Assembly: GCF_003226565.1 (NCBI RefSeq)
Contig: NZ_QKOE01000017.1
Span: 36,144 to 100,143 of the forward strand
Source of the DNA: Parazoarcus communis SWub3 = DSM 12120
Lineage (GTDB): Bacteria; Pseudomonadota; Gammaproteobacteria; Burkholderiales; Rhodocyclaceae
Length of the DNA stretch: 64,000 nt
Direction: 5' to 3'
Shown here in pieces: positions 39,521 through 49,996 of the stretch (its first letter is position 1; the number at the start of each line of letters is the position of its first letter). The notes beneath the pieces were generated by a model that saw nothing but the letters and a program-made list of their open reading frames with translations, searched no databases and was not told where the DNA came from. The position numbers were made by a program, and so were the translations under genes.

Positions 39521-40102
39521 TCACTTTGTCTTCCGTGGTGGAATCACGATACCACTTGCCACGCCATCGCGCTTCAATCGTGCCTGCGCCGCCTCGGCCT
39601 CCTGTTTGCTGGCGAATGGCCCGACCACGACGCGCCCCTCAATCCGCACCGGCAAGCCACGGCGGCTGACATCGGCCTGCAGTGCTTCGGCGTTCTGCAT
39701 CGCGCCAAACACCCCCAGCTGTACCATATAGCCGTCCGGCAGCACGACCGGTGCAGGCCGGGTGTCCACACTCACGGCCTGAGACGCCTGCGCATCCACC
39801 ATCTGCACCGGTGCCGGAGGCGCGAGGTCCATGGCCTGCGCCGGGGCAGGAGCAGGGGCCTCCACGATGACTGCAGGCGTCGCATCCTGCACCGGCAGGG
39901 CGTCCTGCGCCGGAGCAGGCACCGGAACAGCGGACGGCGTTGCCCCTGGCGCCTGGACAAGGGCACGAGGCGGTGGCGGCGCCTGATCCTGGATCAACAC
40001 CAGCACCATCAACACCAGCGCCAGCGCTACCGCGGCCCCACCCCGCATCAACGCCCGTCGCCGGTCGGCGCTGATACTTGCCTTATCCGTCTCGCTCATC
40101 AC
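39521..40102 (-). CDS. SPOR-domain membrane protein
   Basis: 193 residues. A cytoplasmic N-terminus, one membrane helix (about 25-42, GGAAVALALVLMVLVLI), a Pro/Ala-rich linker (about 45-115), and a C-terminal SPOR domain (about 118-190: VQLGVFGAMQNAEALQADV and GRVVVGPFASKQEAEAAQARL). SPOR domains bind denuded septal peptidoglycan, suggesting a division or envelope role. Its start overlaps the DUF2802 gene stop by 4 bp. Confidence 0.88.
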   Translation of the reverse strand: MMSETDKASISADRRRALMRGGAAVALALVLMVLVLIQDQAPPPPRALVQAPGATPSAVPVPAPAQDALPVQDATPAVIVEAPAPAPAQAMDLAPPAPVQMVDAQASQAVSVDTRPAPVVLPDGYMVQLGVFGAMQNAEALQADVSRRGLPVRIEGRVVVGPFASKQEAEAAQARLKRDGVASGIVIPPRKTK

Positions 40103-40689
40103 AGCCCCCCCGCCTGACCACCTGCAGCAAGCGAGACCACCAGTTCGGCTTCAGATCGGGTGATACCGCAGCGGGCAGCAATATCATCAACTGACATGCC
40201 CCGACGCGCCAGGACCAGGGCTTCACTGTACTCCGGCGAAGCGCTCTGCGCCGGCTCGGGCGCCACGACGGGAGGGGGTTCGACCTGCGCGCGCTGTTCA
40301 AGCCCGGCAATCTGCGCATGGAGCGCGCCGATCTCCTCCTGCTGTACGCCCAGCGCGGCCTTCAGCGCACCCAGTTCGCGCCTCAGGCGCTGTGTCTCCA
40401 GTTCCAGCGCGAACAAGGCAGGACCATGATCAACGGCATCCGGCACTGGCTTTCCTGTAACCGCGCCCCCCCCGGCTTCAACAGCGGGGGGCAACGGAGC
40501 TGGCGTAGGCGCATAGTCAAAACCGGTGTCCTCGTCCTCATCTTCCTCGCGAACATCGATAGCCTTCTGCGCCGTCGGGGGCGCTGGCGTGGCTGCACGC
40601 ACACGTCGTCCGGCCAGTAAGGCGCGTATCAGCTGCCAGGCGCCGTAAATCAGCAGCGCCGCCACCATCACCCAGAGGAACTGTCGCAT
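40099..40689 (-). CDS. DUF2802 membrane-anchored protein
   Basis: 196 residues from the ATG at 40689, which has AAGGAG eight bases upstream. An N-terminal anchor (FLWVMVAALLIYGAWQLI), an acidic/proline-rich linker, a coiled coil (about 108-145, LETQRLRRELGALKAAL), then a C-terminal DUF2802 block with a helix-turn-helix-like look (YSEALVLARRGMSVDDIA, CGITRSEAELVVSLA). DUF2802 genes often occur near motility genes; the adjacent fliW fits that. Coupled to the SPOR gene. Confidence 0.8.
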   Translation of the reverse strand: MRQFLWVMVAALLIYGAWQLIRALLAGRRVRAATPAPPTAQKAIDVREEDEDEDTGFDYAPTPAPLPPAVEAGGGAVTGKPVPDAVDHGPALFALELETQRLRRELGALKAALGVQQEEIGALHAQIAGLEQRAQVEPPPVVAPEPAQSASPEYSEALVLARRGMSVDDIAARCGITRSEAELVVSLAAGGQAGGL

Positions 40690-40774
40690 CTCGCCGGCTC
40701 CTTCAGCAACCTGGGGACGAGACGGCAATGCGCGTCAGCAGGACGTTGAAGAGACACACCATGGAGCGGAACCC

Positions 40775-40798
40775 GGGGAATGAATTGCCCCGATAATA
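40775..40798 (+). promoter_or_regulatory. Possible promoter/operator for the YdcF-type gene
   Basis: GATAAT (40793-40798) lies 30 bp before the gene start and is directly preceded by an imperfect inverted repeat, CGGGG-N9-CCCCG (40775-40793). No clear -35. Confidence 0.3.
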
Positions 40799-40827
40799 CT
40801 GGCGCCTATCGCTAAGGACAAACACGA

Positions 40828-41604
40828 ATGGATTTCGACCCGCATCTGGCTCTGTTCTGGCTAAAGAAACTAGCCTCTGTTGCCATGCTGCCGCCCCTGC
40901 TACCCTTTCTGCTGATCCTGGCCGGACTACTGCTGAAAAACCGCAAACCGCGCCTGTGCACTGCAACCACCTGGACTGGACTGATTGTTGGCCTGCTGAC
41001 GATTACGCCCTATCCGGTTGGCGAAGCCCTCCGCCTGCTGGAACCTCGCAGCCCATTGGCCATAACCGACCTCGAACATGCCGAAGCGATTGTCGTGCTC
41101 GGCGGCGGCCGCATGAGCAATGCACCGGAGTACGACGGCGACACCGTCAACCGATACACACTCGAACGCCTGCGCTACGCCGCACGGCTGACACGCCAGA
41201 CCGGCCTGCCCTTGTTGGTCAGCGGTGGAGCTCCGGCGGGGGACACGCCTGAAGCGACGCTGATGAAGGCTGCGCTACAGGAAGACTTCGGCGTCACGGT
41301 AAGGTGGAAGGAAGACCGCTCGCTCGACACCCGACAGAACGCACGCTACTCCGCGCAGATCCTGCAACAACAGGGTATCGGCAGTATCCTGCTGGTCACC
41401 CATGCTGCCCACATGCGACGGGCGCAGATCGAATTCGAATCACAAGGCATCAAGGTGATTCCAGCCCCCACCGCATGGCAGGGACCACGCGCCGGCGACG
41501 AAGACAGGGGCTGGCCTGCCCTGCCCAGCCCAAGCGCCGCCTATGCCGGATGGTATGCGCTGTACGAGTGGCTGGGGTTGCTCGCCTACCGGCTGTCGCG
41601 CTAG
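40828..41604 (+). CDS. YdcF/ElyC-family (DUF218) membrane protein
   Basis: 258 residues. Two N-terminal membrane segments (about 18-36 and 48-66) precede a DUF218 domain: AEAIVVLGGGRMSNAPEY, ERLRYAARLTRQTGLPLLVSGG, DRSLDTRQNARYSAQIL and LLVTHAAHMRRAQIEFE. This layout matches E. coli ElyC, which affects envelope and peptidoglycan lipid-carrier metabolism. Biochemistry unproven. Transcribed alone on the plus strand. Confidence 0.88.
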   Translation: MDFDPHLALFWLKKLASVAMLPPLLPFLLILAGLLLKNRKPRLCTATTWTGLIVGLLTITPYPVGEALRLLEPRSPLAITDLEHAEAIVVLGGGRMSNAPEYDGDTVNRYTLERLRYAARLTRQTGLPLLVSGGAPAGDTPEATLMKAALQEDFGVTVRWKEDRSLDTRQNARYSAQILQQQGIGSILLVTHAAHMRRAQIEFESQGIKVIPAPTAWQGPRAGDEDRGWPALPSPSAAYAGWYALYEWLGLLAYRLSR

Positions 41605-41704
41605 CTGCAGGGCTTTGGGCAGGTCCGGTCCGCCATGGAGCAAACCGCCCGCACCCGCCTTCACCCCAATCTGGAAGACTAGCGCTCAGCGCCAGCAGTA
41701 GCCC

Positions 41705-42505
41705 TCATACGCCCCGGAATGCCGGCTTGCGCTTCTCCAGAAACGCCGTGACGCCCTCCGCAAAGTCGGCGGTGCCGCCACAACGGCCAAATGCCTCAGC
41801 CTCGCTCTGCAGGTGTGTTTCAAGCTGATGGTCATGCGAGCTTGCGAGCAAACGCTTGATCTCGCCATAAGTCCCCAACGGGCCTCGCTTGAGACGATCC
41901 ACCAGTCGCGCGACTTCAGCCTCCAGCTGATCCGGCTCGACACTGCGATTGAGCAAGCCCAGCCTGACCCCCTCGGCGGCGTCAAAGCGATCACCCAGCA
42001 ACAACAGCTCGGCCGCCTTACGCCGACCGACGATGCGCGGCAGGAAATAGGACGCGCCTCCGTCACCCGACAAGGCAATGGCTGCGTAGGCAGTGGTAAA
42101 TACTGTATTGCTTGCAGCAATCGCAAAGTCGCAGCCCAGCATCAGAGACAGCCCAAAACCGGCACACGCCCCCCGCACCTTGGCAATCACCGGTTGATCC
42201 AGGCGCTGCAGGACCTCGACGGTCGGATTGATGTGCTGCTCGATCATTGCCCGGAAGGTCGCACGTCGAGCTTCCGCAGACAGATGAAGGTGGGTAGCGA
42301 AATCCTTCAGATCGCCGCCTGCCATGAAGTGATCACCCGCCCCCTCGATCACCACGACCGCGTAGTCCTTGCGCGCCGCCAGCGCCCGCACTGCCGCCGC
42401 CAGATCCTGCATCATCTCCACCGACAGCGCATTGAGCTGCGCCGGCCGGTTCAAGGTCAGGGTGGCGACGCCGTTGGCAACATCGGTCAATACGGTTCCT
42501 GCCAT
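41705..42505 (-). CDS. Crotonase-fold protein, more likely an enoyl-CoA isomerase than a hydratase
   Basis: 266 residues from the ATG at 42505, with AGGAG five bases upstream; longer readings lack conservation. Crotonase marks: oxyanion-hole HFMAGGDLKDF and ACAGFGLSLMLGCDFAIA. The two Glu residues of true hydratases are absent: the first site reads GFGLSL (Ser in place of Glu) and the second AYAAIALSGDGG. An Asp in SGDGG matches the catalytic Asp position of PaaG/FadK-like isomerases. The substrate is unknown. Next to, but separated by a terminator from, the nqr operon. Confidence 0.85.
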   Translation of the reverse strand: MAGTVLTDVANGVATLTLNRPAQLNALSVEMMQDLAAAVRALAARKDYAVVVIEGAGDHFMAGGDLKDFATHLHLSAEARRATFRAMIEQHINPTVEVLQRLDQPVIAKVRGACAGFGLSLMLGCDFAIAASNTVFTTAYAAIALSGDGGASYFLPRIVGRRKAAELLLLGDRFDAAEGVRLGLLNRSVEPDQLEAEVARLVDRLKRGPLGTYGEIKRLLASSHDHQLETHLQSEAEAFGRCGGTADFAEGVTAFLEKRKPAFRGV

Positions 42506-42585
42506 GCTTTCTCCTGTTTTGGTCATGGACGGCCTTGGGCCATCTCGTTTGTAAGTGCGACAGCGTACCGCGGAAAAGCAGAATG

Positions 42586-42629
42586 AAAAATGCCCGCAAC
42601 GCCTCAATACAGGCAGTGCGGGCATTTTT
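42586..42629. terminator. Strong bidirectional terminator of the nqr operon
   Basis: AAAAATGCCCGCA and TGCGGGCATTTTT form a perfect 13-bp stem with an 18-nt loop, 36 bp after the nqrF stop. A/T-runs at both ends make it work in either direction. Confidence 0.9.
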
Positions 42630-42664
42630 GTGTGGCCAGCCAAGGCTGACCATCGGGTCAGGAA

Positions 42665-43888
42665 TCAACCACCGAAGTCGTCCAGCATGATGTTTTCGCG
42701 TTCCACACCAAGGTCCAGCAACATCTTGATTACCGCGGCGTTCATCATCGGAGGTCCGCACATGTAGAACTCGCAGTCTTCCGGCGCCGGATGGTCCTTC
42801 AGGTAGTTTTCGAACAACACATTGTGGATGAAGCCCTTGTAACCGGTCCAGTTGTCTTCCGGCAGCGGATCCGACAACGCCAGATGCCACTTGAAGTTGG
42901 GGTTCTCTTCCTGCAGCTTGTTGAACTCTTCGACGTAGAAGGCCTCGCGCATCGAGCGCGCACCGTACCAGAAGGTGATCTTGCGCGTGCTCTTGAGGCG
43001 CTTGAGCTGATCGAAGATATGCGAACGCATCGGCGCCATGCCTGCGCCACCACCGACGAAGACCATCTCGTTCTGGGTGTCGCGAGCGAAGAACTCACCG
43101 AAGGGCCCATAGACGGTGACCTTGTCACCCTTCTTCAGGTTGAACACCCAGGACGACATCTTGCCCGGCGGAATATCGTCGCGATTGGGCGGGGGCGAGG
43201 CCACACGGATGTTGAACTTCACCACGCCCTTCTCGTCCGGGTAATTCGCCATCGAGTACGCACGGATCGTGGTTTCCTCGACCTTGGAGACGAAGCGCCA
43301 CATGTTGAACTTGTCCCAGTCGCCGCGATATTCGTCCTGGATGTCGAAGTCCTTGTAGTTGACCACATGCGGCGGGCACTCGAGCTGCACATAGCCGCCC
43401 GCACGGAAAGCCACTTCCTCGCCTTCGGGCAAGCGCAGGGTCAGCTCCTTGATGAAGGTGGCCACGTTGGGGTTGGACTCCACCGTGCATTCCCACTTCT
43501 TCACGCCGAAGACTTCTTCCGGCACCTCGACCTTCATGTCCTGCTTGACCGGGGTCTGGCACGACAGACGCCAGCCTTCCTTGGCATCACGCTTGGTGAA
43601 GTGCGACTCTTCGGTGGGCAGCATCGAACCGCCCCCCTCCTTGACCACACACTTGCACTGCGCGCAGGTACCGCCGCCGCCGCAGGCGGACGGCAGGAAC
43701 AAGCCGCTTTCGGCCAGGGTCTGCAGCAACTTGCCGCCGGCCGGCACGGTGATCTTCTTTTCGCCATTGATGTCGATGGTGACATCGCCGCTGGCGACCA
43801 ATCTGGAGCGGGCAAAGATGATGAACATGGCCAGCGCAAGCACGATGGCAGTGAACATGCCGATGCCGAGAATGATTTCGGTATTCAT
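42665..43888 (-). CDS. nqrF: Na+-translocating NADH:quinone reductase subunit F
   Basis: NADH-oxidising entry subunit. 407 residues: one N-terminal membrane helix, a 2Fe-2S ferredoxin domain ([15 protein letters not shown] plus LSCQTPV), a FAD domain ([13 protein letters not shown]), and a NADH domain ([20 protein letters not shown] and [15 protein letters not shown]). All ligands present. Last gene of nqrABCDEF, followed by the strong terminator. Confidence 0.98.
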   Translation of the reverse strand: MNTEIILGIGMFTAIVLALAMFIIFARSRLVASGDVTIDINGEKKITVPAGGKLLQTLAESGLFLPSACGGGGTCAQCKCVVKEGGGSMLPTEESHFTKRDAKEGWRLSCQTPVKQDMKVEVPEEVFGVKKWECTVESNPNVATFIKELTLRLPEGEEVAFRAGGYVQLECPPHVVNYKDFDIQDEYRGDWDKFNMWRFVSKVEETTIRAYSMANYPDEKGVVKFNIRVASPPPNRDDIPPGKMSSWVFNLKKGDKVTVYGPFGEFFARDTQNEMVFVGGGAGMAPMRSHIFDQLKRLKSTRKITFWYGARSMREAFYVEEFNKLQEENPNFKWHLALSDPLPEDNWTGYKGFIHNVLFENYLKDHPAPEDCEFYMCGPPMMNAAVIKMLLDLGVERENIMLDDFGG

Positions 43889-43903
43889 GCGTTCGTTCCG
43901 TCC

Positions 43904-44512
43904 TTAGAGCTGCACACCGGAGAAGGACATGAAGCCCAGCGACATCAGCCCGATGGTGATGAAGGTGATGCCCAGGCCCTGCAGGCCCTCAGGCACATCG
44001 CTGTACTTCAGCTTTTCGCGGATACCGGCCAGCAGCGCGATCGCCAGTGCCCACGAGAAACCCGAACCAAAGCCATACACCACGCTTTCGGACAGGTTGT
44101 AGTCACGTTCGACCATGAACAGCGCACCACCCATGATTGCGCAGTTGACCGTGATCAGCGGCAGGAAAACGCCCAGCGCGTTGTAAAGGCTGGGTACGTA
44201 CTTGTCGAGCAGCATCTCGATCACCTGCACGATCGCCGCAATGATGCCGATGAAGGACAACAGCACCAGGAAGGACAGATCGACATCGGGCAATCCCGCC
44301 CATGCCAAGGCACCGTCACGTAACAGGTAGGTGAGTACCAGGTTGTTGGCCGGCACGGTGATCACCTGCACCACGATGACCGCGATACCGAGGCCGATCG
44401 CGGTCTCGACCTTCTTCGAAATGGCGATGAAGGTACACATGCCGAGGAAGAAGGACAGCGCCATGTTCTCGATGAACACCGCGCGGACGAAGAGGCTCAG
44501 ATAATGTTCCAT
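43904..44512 (-). CDS. nqrE: Na+-NQR subunit E
   Basis: 202 residues, six membrane helices, beginning [20 protein letters not shown]. Homologous to NqrD/RnfA; the paired inverted-topology subunits hold an iron centre between them through conserved Cys residues (here [11 protein letters not shown] and [12 protein letters not shown]). 15 bp from nqrF and 1 bp from nqrD. Confidence 0.97.
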   Translation of the reverse strand: MEHYLSLFVRAVFIENMALSFFLGMCTFIAISKKVETAIGLGIAVIVVQVITVPANNLVLTYLLRDGALAWAGLPDVDLSFLVLLSFIGIIAAIVQVIEMLLDKYVPSLYNALGVFLPLITVNCAIMGGALFMVERDYNLSESVVYGFGSGFSWALAIALLAGIREKLKYSDVPEGLQGLGITFITIGLMSLGFMSFSGVQL

Positions 44513-44513
44513 C

Positions 44514-45182
44514 TCAGTACGCCTCCTTGGTCACGACTTGCGGCGCCATCTTGAAAGCCGGCTTCTCCAGCTGGTCCTTCTTCCAGGAGCGCAGCCCCCA
44601 GATGAACAGCCCGATCAGGAAGAATGCCGAAGGCGGCAGCAGCAACAAGCCGTTGGGCAGATACCAGCCACCGTCCTTGATCAGCGGCAGGATCTCGATG
44701 CCGAGCAGCTTGCCCGCACCGAACAGCTCACGCACCACGCCCAGTGCGATCAACATGGCACTGTAGCCCAGGCCGTTGCCGATACCGTCGAGGAAGGACA
44801 TGAAGGGCGGGTTCTGCATGGCGAAGGCTTCTGCGCGGCCCATGACGATACAGTTGGTGATGATCAGGCCGACGAACACCGACAGCTGCTTGGACAGGCT
44901 GAAGGCGTAGGCCTTCAGGATCTGATCCACCAGGATCACCAGCGAAGCAATGATCACCATCTGCACGATCATGCGGATCGAACTGGGGATCTGGCTGCGA
45001 ATCATCGAGATGAACAGGTTGGAGAATGCCGTCACCAACGTCAGCGCAATCGACATCACCAGCGCAGTCTGCAGGTTGGACGTTACCGCCAGTGCCGAGC
45101 AGATCCCGAGGATCTGCAAGCCGATCGGGTTGTTGTTGAAGATCGGGTTAAGCAGGACTTCCTTGGCCGTATGCTTGGACAT
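44514..45182 (-). CDS. nqrD: Na+-NQR subunit D
   Basis: 222 residues, about six membrane helices. Conserved Cys in [19 protein letters not shown] and [17 protein letters not shown] correspond to the iron site shared with NqrE. Begins with the typical amphipathic [17 protein letters not shown]. 2 bp from nqrC. Confidence 0.97.
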   Translation of the reverse strand: MSKHTAKEVLLNPIFNNNPIGLQILGICSALAVTSNLQTALVMSIALTLVTAFSNLFISMIRSQIPSSIRMIVQMVIIASLVILVDQILKAYAFSLSKQLSVFVGLIITNCIVMGRAEAFAMQNPPFMSFLDGIGNGLGYSAMLIALGVVRELFGAGKLLGIEILPLIKDGGWYLPNGLLLLPPSAFFLIGLFIWGLRSWKKDQLEKPAFKMAPQVVTKEAY

Positions 45183-45184
45183 GA

Positions 45185-45973
45185 TCAGACCCCCTGGTTA
45201 CGCAGCTTGGCGAGATAGGGGCCGAAACCCTGTTCGCCGAGCCAGAATTGAAGCAGACGATCGACGCCGTTGCTGGTCAGCGTGGCACCAGCCAGAGCAT
45301 CAACCTGGTGACCGGCCGACGGGCTGGCCGGGTCGACCCCGCCCTTGACGATCTGGATGACCGGCTTGCCGGAATCATCGAACAGGGTCTTGCCTGGCCA
45401 CATCGCCTTCCAGTTCGGGTTGTCCACCTCGCCACCCAGACCCGGGGTCTCGGCATGCTGGTAGAAACCGAAGCCCACAACGGTGTTGAGATCGCCTTTC
45501 ACCGCCATGAAACCGTGCAACGTCGACCACAGGCCATAGCCCCGCACCGGCAGGATCAGGGACTCGAGCTTGCCGTCCTGCTCGACCATATAGACCGTGG
45601 TGAAACGCTCGCGCCGCTTGATCAGCGCGATGTCGTCGCTGCCACGGAGCGCCGACGACAGCTGCGGGTCCTTGGCAGCCTTGAGCGGGTCGAAGGTAAT
45701 GGGATCGTATGCGTCGGAATACTCGCCGGTTTCCAGGTCGACAACCTTGGCGGTAATGCGGCTGGCGAACAGATCCTTGACCTCACGTGAGGACAGATTG
45801 GCGCCGCCGATACCGGCGATCGACAGGATGCTGCGCTGCTTGTCGAGCAGTCGGTTCTCGATCTGCACCGGTTTCAGCGATACGGCTGCGCCGGCAACAA
45901 ACACCGAGCTGACCAGACTGACCGCCAGCGCCACGAACAGCGTGCGGCCGGTAGATTCTTTCTTACTGGACAT
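45185..45973 (-). CDS. nqrC: Na+-NQR subunit C
   Basis: 262 residues with one N-terminal membrane helix ([20 protein letters not shown]). The covalent FMN site is in [13 protein letters not shown] near residue 228, where the Thr is flavinylated by ApbE in studied systems. The start overlaps the end of nqrB by 11 bp. Confidence 0.97.
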   Translation of the reverse strand: MSSKKESTGRTLFVALAVSLVSSVFVAGAAVSLKPVQIENRLLDKQRSILSIAGIGGANLSSREVKDLFASRITAKVVDLETGEYSDAYDPITFDPLKAAKDPQLSSALRGSDDIALIKRRERFTTVYMVEQDGKLESLILPVRGYGLWSTLHGFMAVKGDLNTVVGFGFYQHAETPGLGGEVDNPNWKAMWPGKTLFDDSGKPVIQIVKGGVDPASPSAGHQVDALAGATLTSNGVDRLLQFWLGEQGFGPYLAKLRNQGV

Positions 45974-47177
45974 GGCGTGCCAACCTCCGCTTGATGTTTG
46001 CCGACACCACGAAGTGGTCGATCAACGGGGCACACAGGTTGGCGAACAGGATCGCCAGCATCATGCCCTCGGGGAAGGCGGGGTTCACCACACGGATCAG
46101 CACCACCATGATGCCGATCAACGCGCCAAACACCCACTTGCCCGTGTCGGTCATTGAAGCCGACACCGGGTCGGTGGCCATGAAGATCATGCCGAAGGCA
46201 AAACCGCCGACCACCATGTGCCAGTACCACGGCATGGCGAACATCGGGTTGGTGGCCGAGCCGACGCTGTTGAACACCAGGCTCATCGCAATCATGCCCA
46301 GCATCACGCCAGCGACGATGCGCCACGAGGCGATCTTCATGATCAGCAGCACCGCTCCACCGATGAAGATGGCCAGTGTGCTGACTTCGCCCACCGAGCC
46401 CTGCATGAAGCCGAAGAAGGCGTCGAACCAGGTCAGGCCGCTGGCCAGGATCTGATCCACCCCGCCCGCAGCCGCCTGCGACAGCGGCGTCGCGCCGGTA
46501 TAGCCATCGACCGCCGTCCACACGCCATCGCCGGAGATCTGCGCCGGGTAGGCAAAAAACAGGAAGGCACGACCGGTAAGCGCCGGATTGAGGAAGTTCT
46601 TGCCGGTACCACCGAACACTTCCTTGCCGATGACGACGCCGAAGCTGATGCCCAATGCGACCTGCCACAGCGGAATGGACGGCGGACAGATCAGTGCGAA
46701 CAGCACCGAGGTGACGAAGAAGCCTTCGTTGACCTCATGCCGCCGGACCGCGGCAAACAGCACTTCCCAGAAGCCGCCGACCACGAAGGTCACCAGGTAG
46801 ATGGGCAGGAAGTAGGCTGCGCCATGCACCATGTTGTCCCACAGGCTGGCTGGGTTGAAGCCGGCGAAGATGCTGATCAGCGCCAGGCGCCAGTTGTCCT
46901 GCGCAGCCAGCAGATCGGGGTTGGCCGCGTAGATGGTGTTGGCCTGGTTGCCGATGTTCCACATGCCGAAGAACAGCGCCGGGAAGGTGCACAGCCACAC
47001 CGTGATCATCATGCGCTTGAGGTCAAGGCCGTCGCGCACATGCGAGGTGGTGCGGGTGACGCTACCCGGCTTGAACAGGCCGGTGTCGATGGCTTCGTAG
47101 AGGGCGTAGAACTTCTCGTACTTGCCGCCCTTCTCGAAGTGATGCTCGATGCTGTCGAGATATGAACGCAGTCCCAT
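45963..47177 (-). CDS. nqrB: Na+-NQR subunit B
   Basis: 404 residues from the ATG at 47177; the open frame reaches 47327 inside nqrA but is not conserved there. About ten membrane helices. The covalent FMN Thr is in DGYTGATPL near residue 228. Contains the quinone/Na+ pathway region in known enzymes. 1 bp after the nqrA stop. Confidence 0.97.
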   Translation of the reverse strand: MGLRSYLDSIEHHFEKGGKYEKFYALYEAIDTGLFKPGSVTRTTSHVRDGLDLKRMMITVWLCTFPALFFGMWNIGNQANTIYAANPDLLAAQDNWRLALISIFAGFNPASLWDNMVHGAAYFLPIYLVTFVVGGFWEVLFAAVRRHEVNEGFFVTSVLFALICPPSIPLWQVALGISFGVVIGKEVFGGTGKNFLNPALTGRAFLFFAYPAQISGDGVWTAVDGYTGATPLSQAAAGGVDQILASGLTWFDAFFGFMQGSVGEVSTLAIFIGGAVLLIMKIASWRIVAGVMLGMIAMSLVFNSVGSATNPMFAMPWYWHMVVGGFAFGMIFMATDPVSASMTDTGKWVFGALIGIMVVLIRVVNPAFPEGMMLAILFANLCAPLIDHFVVSANIKRRLARHVQ

Positions 47178-47178
47178 G

Positions 47179-48534
<1,356 letters not shown>

Positions 48535-48625
48535 TCACTCGTGAGAATGGTGAAGCCCCCGCACAGCAAGGCGCTCCGGGGATATCCGGAACGCGCGCGA
48601 AGGCCCCGCGTATACAAACCCGCGA

Positions 48626-48631
48626 ATTATA
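48626..48631 (-). promoter_or_regulatory. -10 box in the nqrA upstream region
   Basis: Minus-strand TATAAT, 107 bp before the nqrA start; no clear -35. The surrounding 267-bp gap (48520-48786) is unusually AT-rich for the window and contains two copies of CTTATAT on the minus strand. No gene is supported there. Confidence 0.35.
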
Positions 48632-48786
48632 AGGGAAACTCGCTGACCGATCACTTACGGTAATCACATATAAGACGTCTTTCGAAAAATATAAGCTCCC
48701 GCTGAAATACGAAACGGGCAGCCCCTGTTCGGAACTCCCCGATCCGGAAGGTTTTTTTCTACAACCGCACCGACTTGGTGCAGACA

Positions 48787-49986
48787 TCACACCCGCTCGA
48801 ATACCCCTGCTGCCCCCATGCCGGTACCGATACACATGCTGATCATGCCGTAACGCAAACCTGGATCGCGCTGCATCGCCGCCATCAGGGTGGCCGTTCG
48901 GATGGCGCCGGTCGCCCCCAGCGGGTGACCCAGCGCAATGGCACCACCCAGTGGATTCACCGTCGCAGGATCGAGCACCAGCTGCCGCATCACCGCGAGC
49001 GCCTGTGCCGCAAAGGCCTCGTTCAGCTCGGTCCAGCCAATGTCGGCCTGCGTCACCCCCGCGGCACGCAAGGCTCGCGGAATGGCCTCGACCGGCCCGA
49101 TGCCCATCACCTCCGGCGCCACACCGGCCACCGCAAAGCTGGCAAAGCGCGCAAGCGGCGTCGCCCCATAGCGTTTCAAGGCTGCCTCACTCATCAGCAA
49201 TACCGCACCTGCACCATCTGACATCTGCGAGCTGTTACCCGCAGTGACCGAACCGCGCGCGGCGAACACCGGCTTCAGCTTGGCCAGCGATGCCGCCGAA
49301 GCATCTGTACGCGGCCCCTCGTCCTCACCGACCACCCGCTCGACGATCCTCACCGCACCGCCCTCACCGGGCAGATGCGAGCGCACCGTGTAGGGCAGGG
49401 TTTCATCGGCAAAATGGCCAGCGGCGATCGCCGCACAAGCCCGGCGATGGGACTCGAGCGCAAAGGCATCCTGATCCTCACGACTGACCTGCCAGCGCTG
49501 CGCCACCTTCTCCGCAGTCAAGCCCATGCCATAGGCGATGCCGACATTCTCGGCACGGGCAAAGATCGCCGGATTGAGGCTGACCTTGTTACCCATGATC
49601 TGCGGCATCGCACTCATGCTCTCGGTGCCGGCCGCAATCATCACGTCCGCCTCACCCAGCCGGATACGGGCAGCGGCATCGGCTACCGCCTGCAGCCCCG
49701 AAGCACAGAAACGGTTGATGGTCATGCCGGGCACGCGATCCGGCAGGCCAGCCAGCAACAAGCCAATGCGCGCCACGTTCATACCCTGCTCCGCTTCAGG
49801 CATGGCACAACCGACAATGACATCGCCGATCTCGACCGGGTCAAGGCCCGGCACCTTGTCCACCACCGCCCGCAACACACTCGCCAGCATGTCGTCAGGG
49901 CGTACATGACGGAATGCACCATTGCGTCGCGCCACCGGCGTGCGCACCGCGGCCACCACATAGGCATCCTGAATCTGTTTGCTCAT
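48787..49986 (-). CDS. Acetyl-CoA C-acyltransferase (thiolase), FadA-type
   Basis: 399 residues. Nucleophile Cys in NRFCASGLQAVADAA (about 91), His in GGAIALGHPLGATGAI, and second Cys in MCIGTGMGAAGVFE. Cleaves 3-ketoacyl-CoA with CoA. It starts 10 bp after the reverse-architecture FadB-type gene, forming the second hydratase-dehydrogenase/thiolase set of this operon. Confidence 0.95.
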   Translation of the reverse strand: MSKQIQDAYVVAAVRTPVARRNGAFRHVRPDDMLASVLRAVVDKVPGLDPVEIGDVIVGCAMPEAEQGMNVARIGLLLAGLPDRVPGMTINRFCASGLQAVADAAARIRLGEADVMIAAGTESMSAMPQIMGNKVSLNPAIFARAENVGIAYGMGLTAEKVAQRWQVSREDQDAFALESHRRACAAIAAGHFADETLPYTVRSHLPGEGGAVRIVERVVGEDEGPRTDASAASLAKLKPVFAARGSVTAGNSSQMSDGAGAVLLMSEAALKRYGATPLARFASFAVAGVAPEVMGIGPVEAIPRALRAAGVTQADIGWTELNEAFAAQALAVMRQLVLDPATVNPLGGAIALGHPLGATGAIRTATLMAAMQRDPGLRYGMISMCIGTGMGAAGVFERV

Positions 49987-49996
49987 GCTGCTCTCC

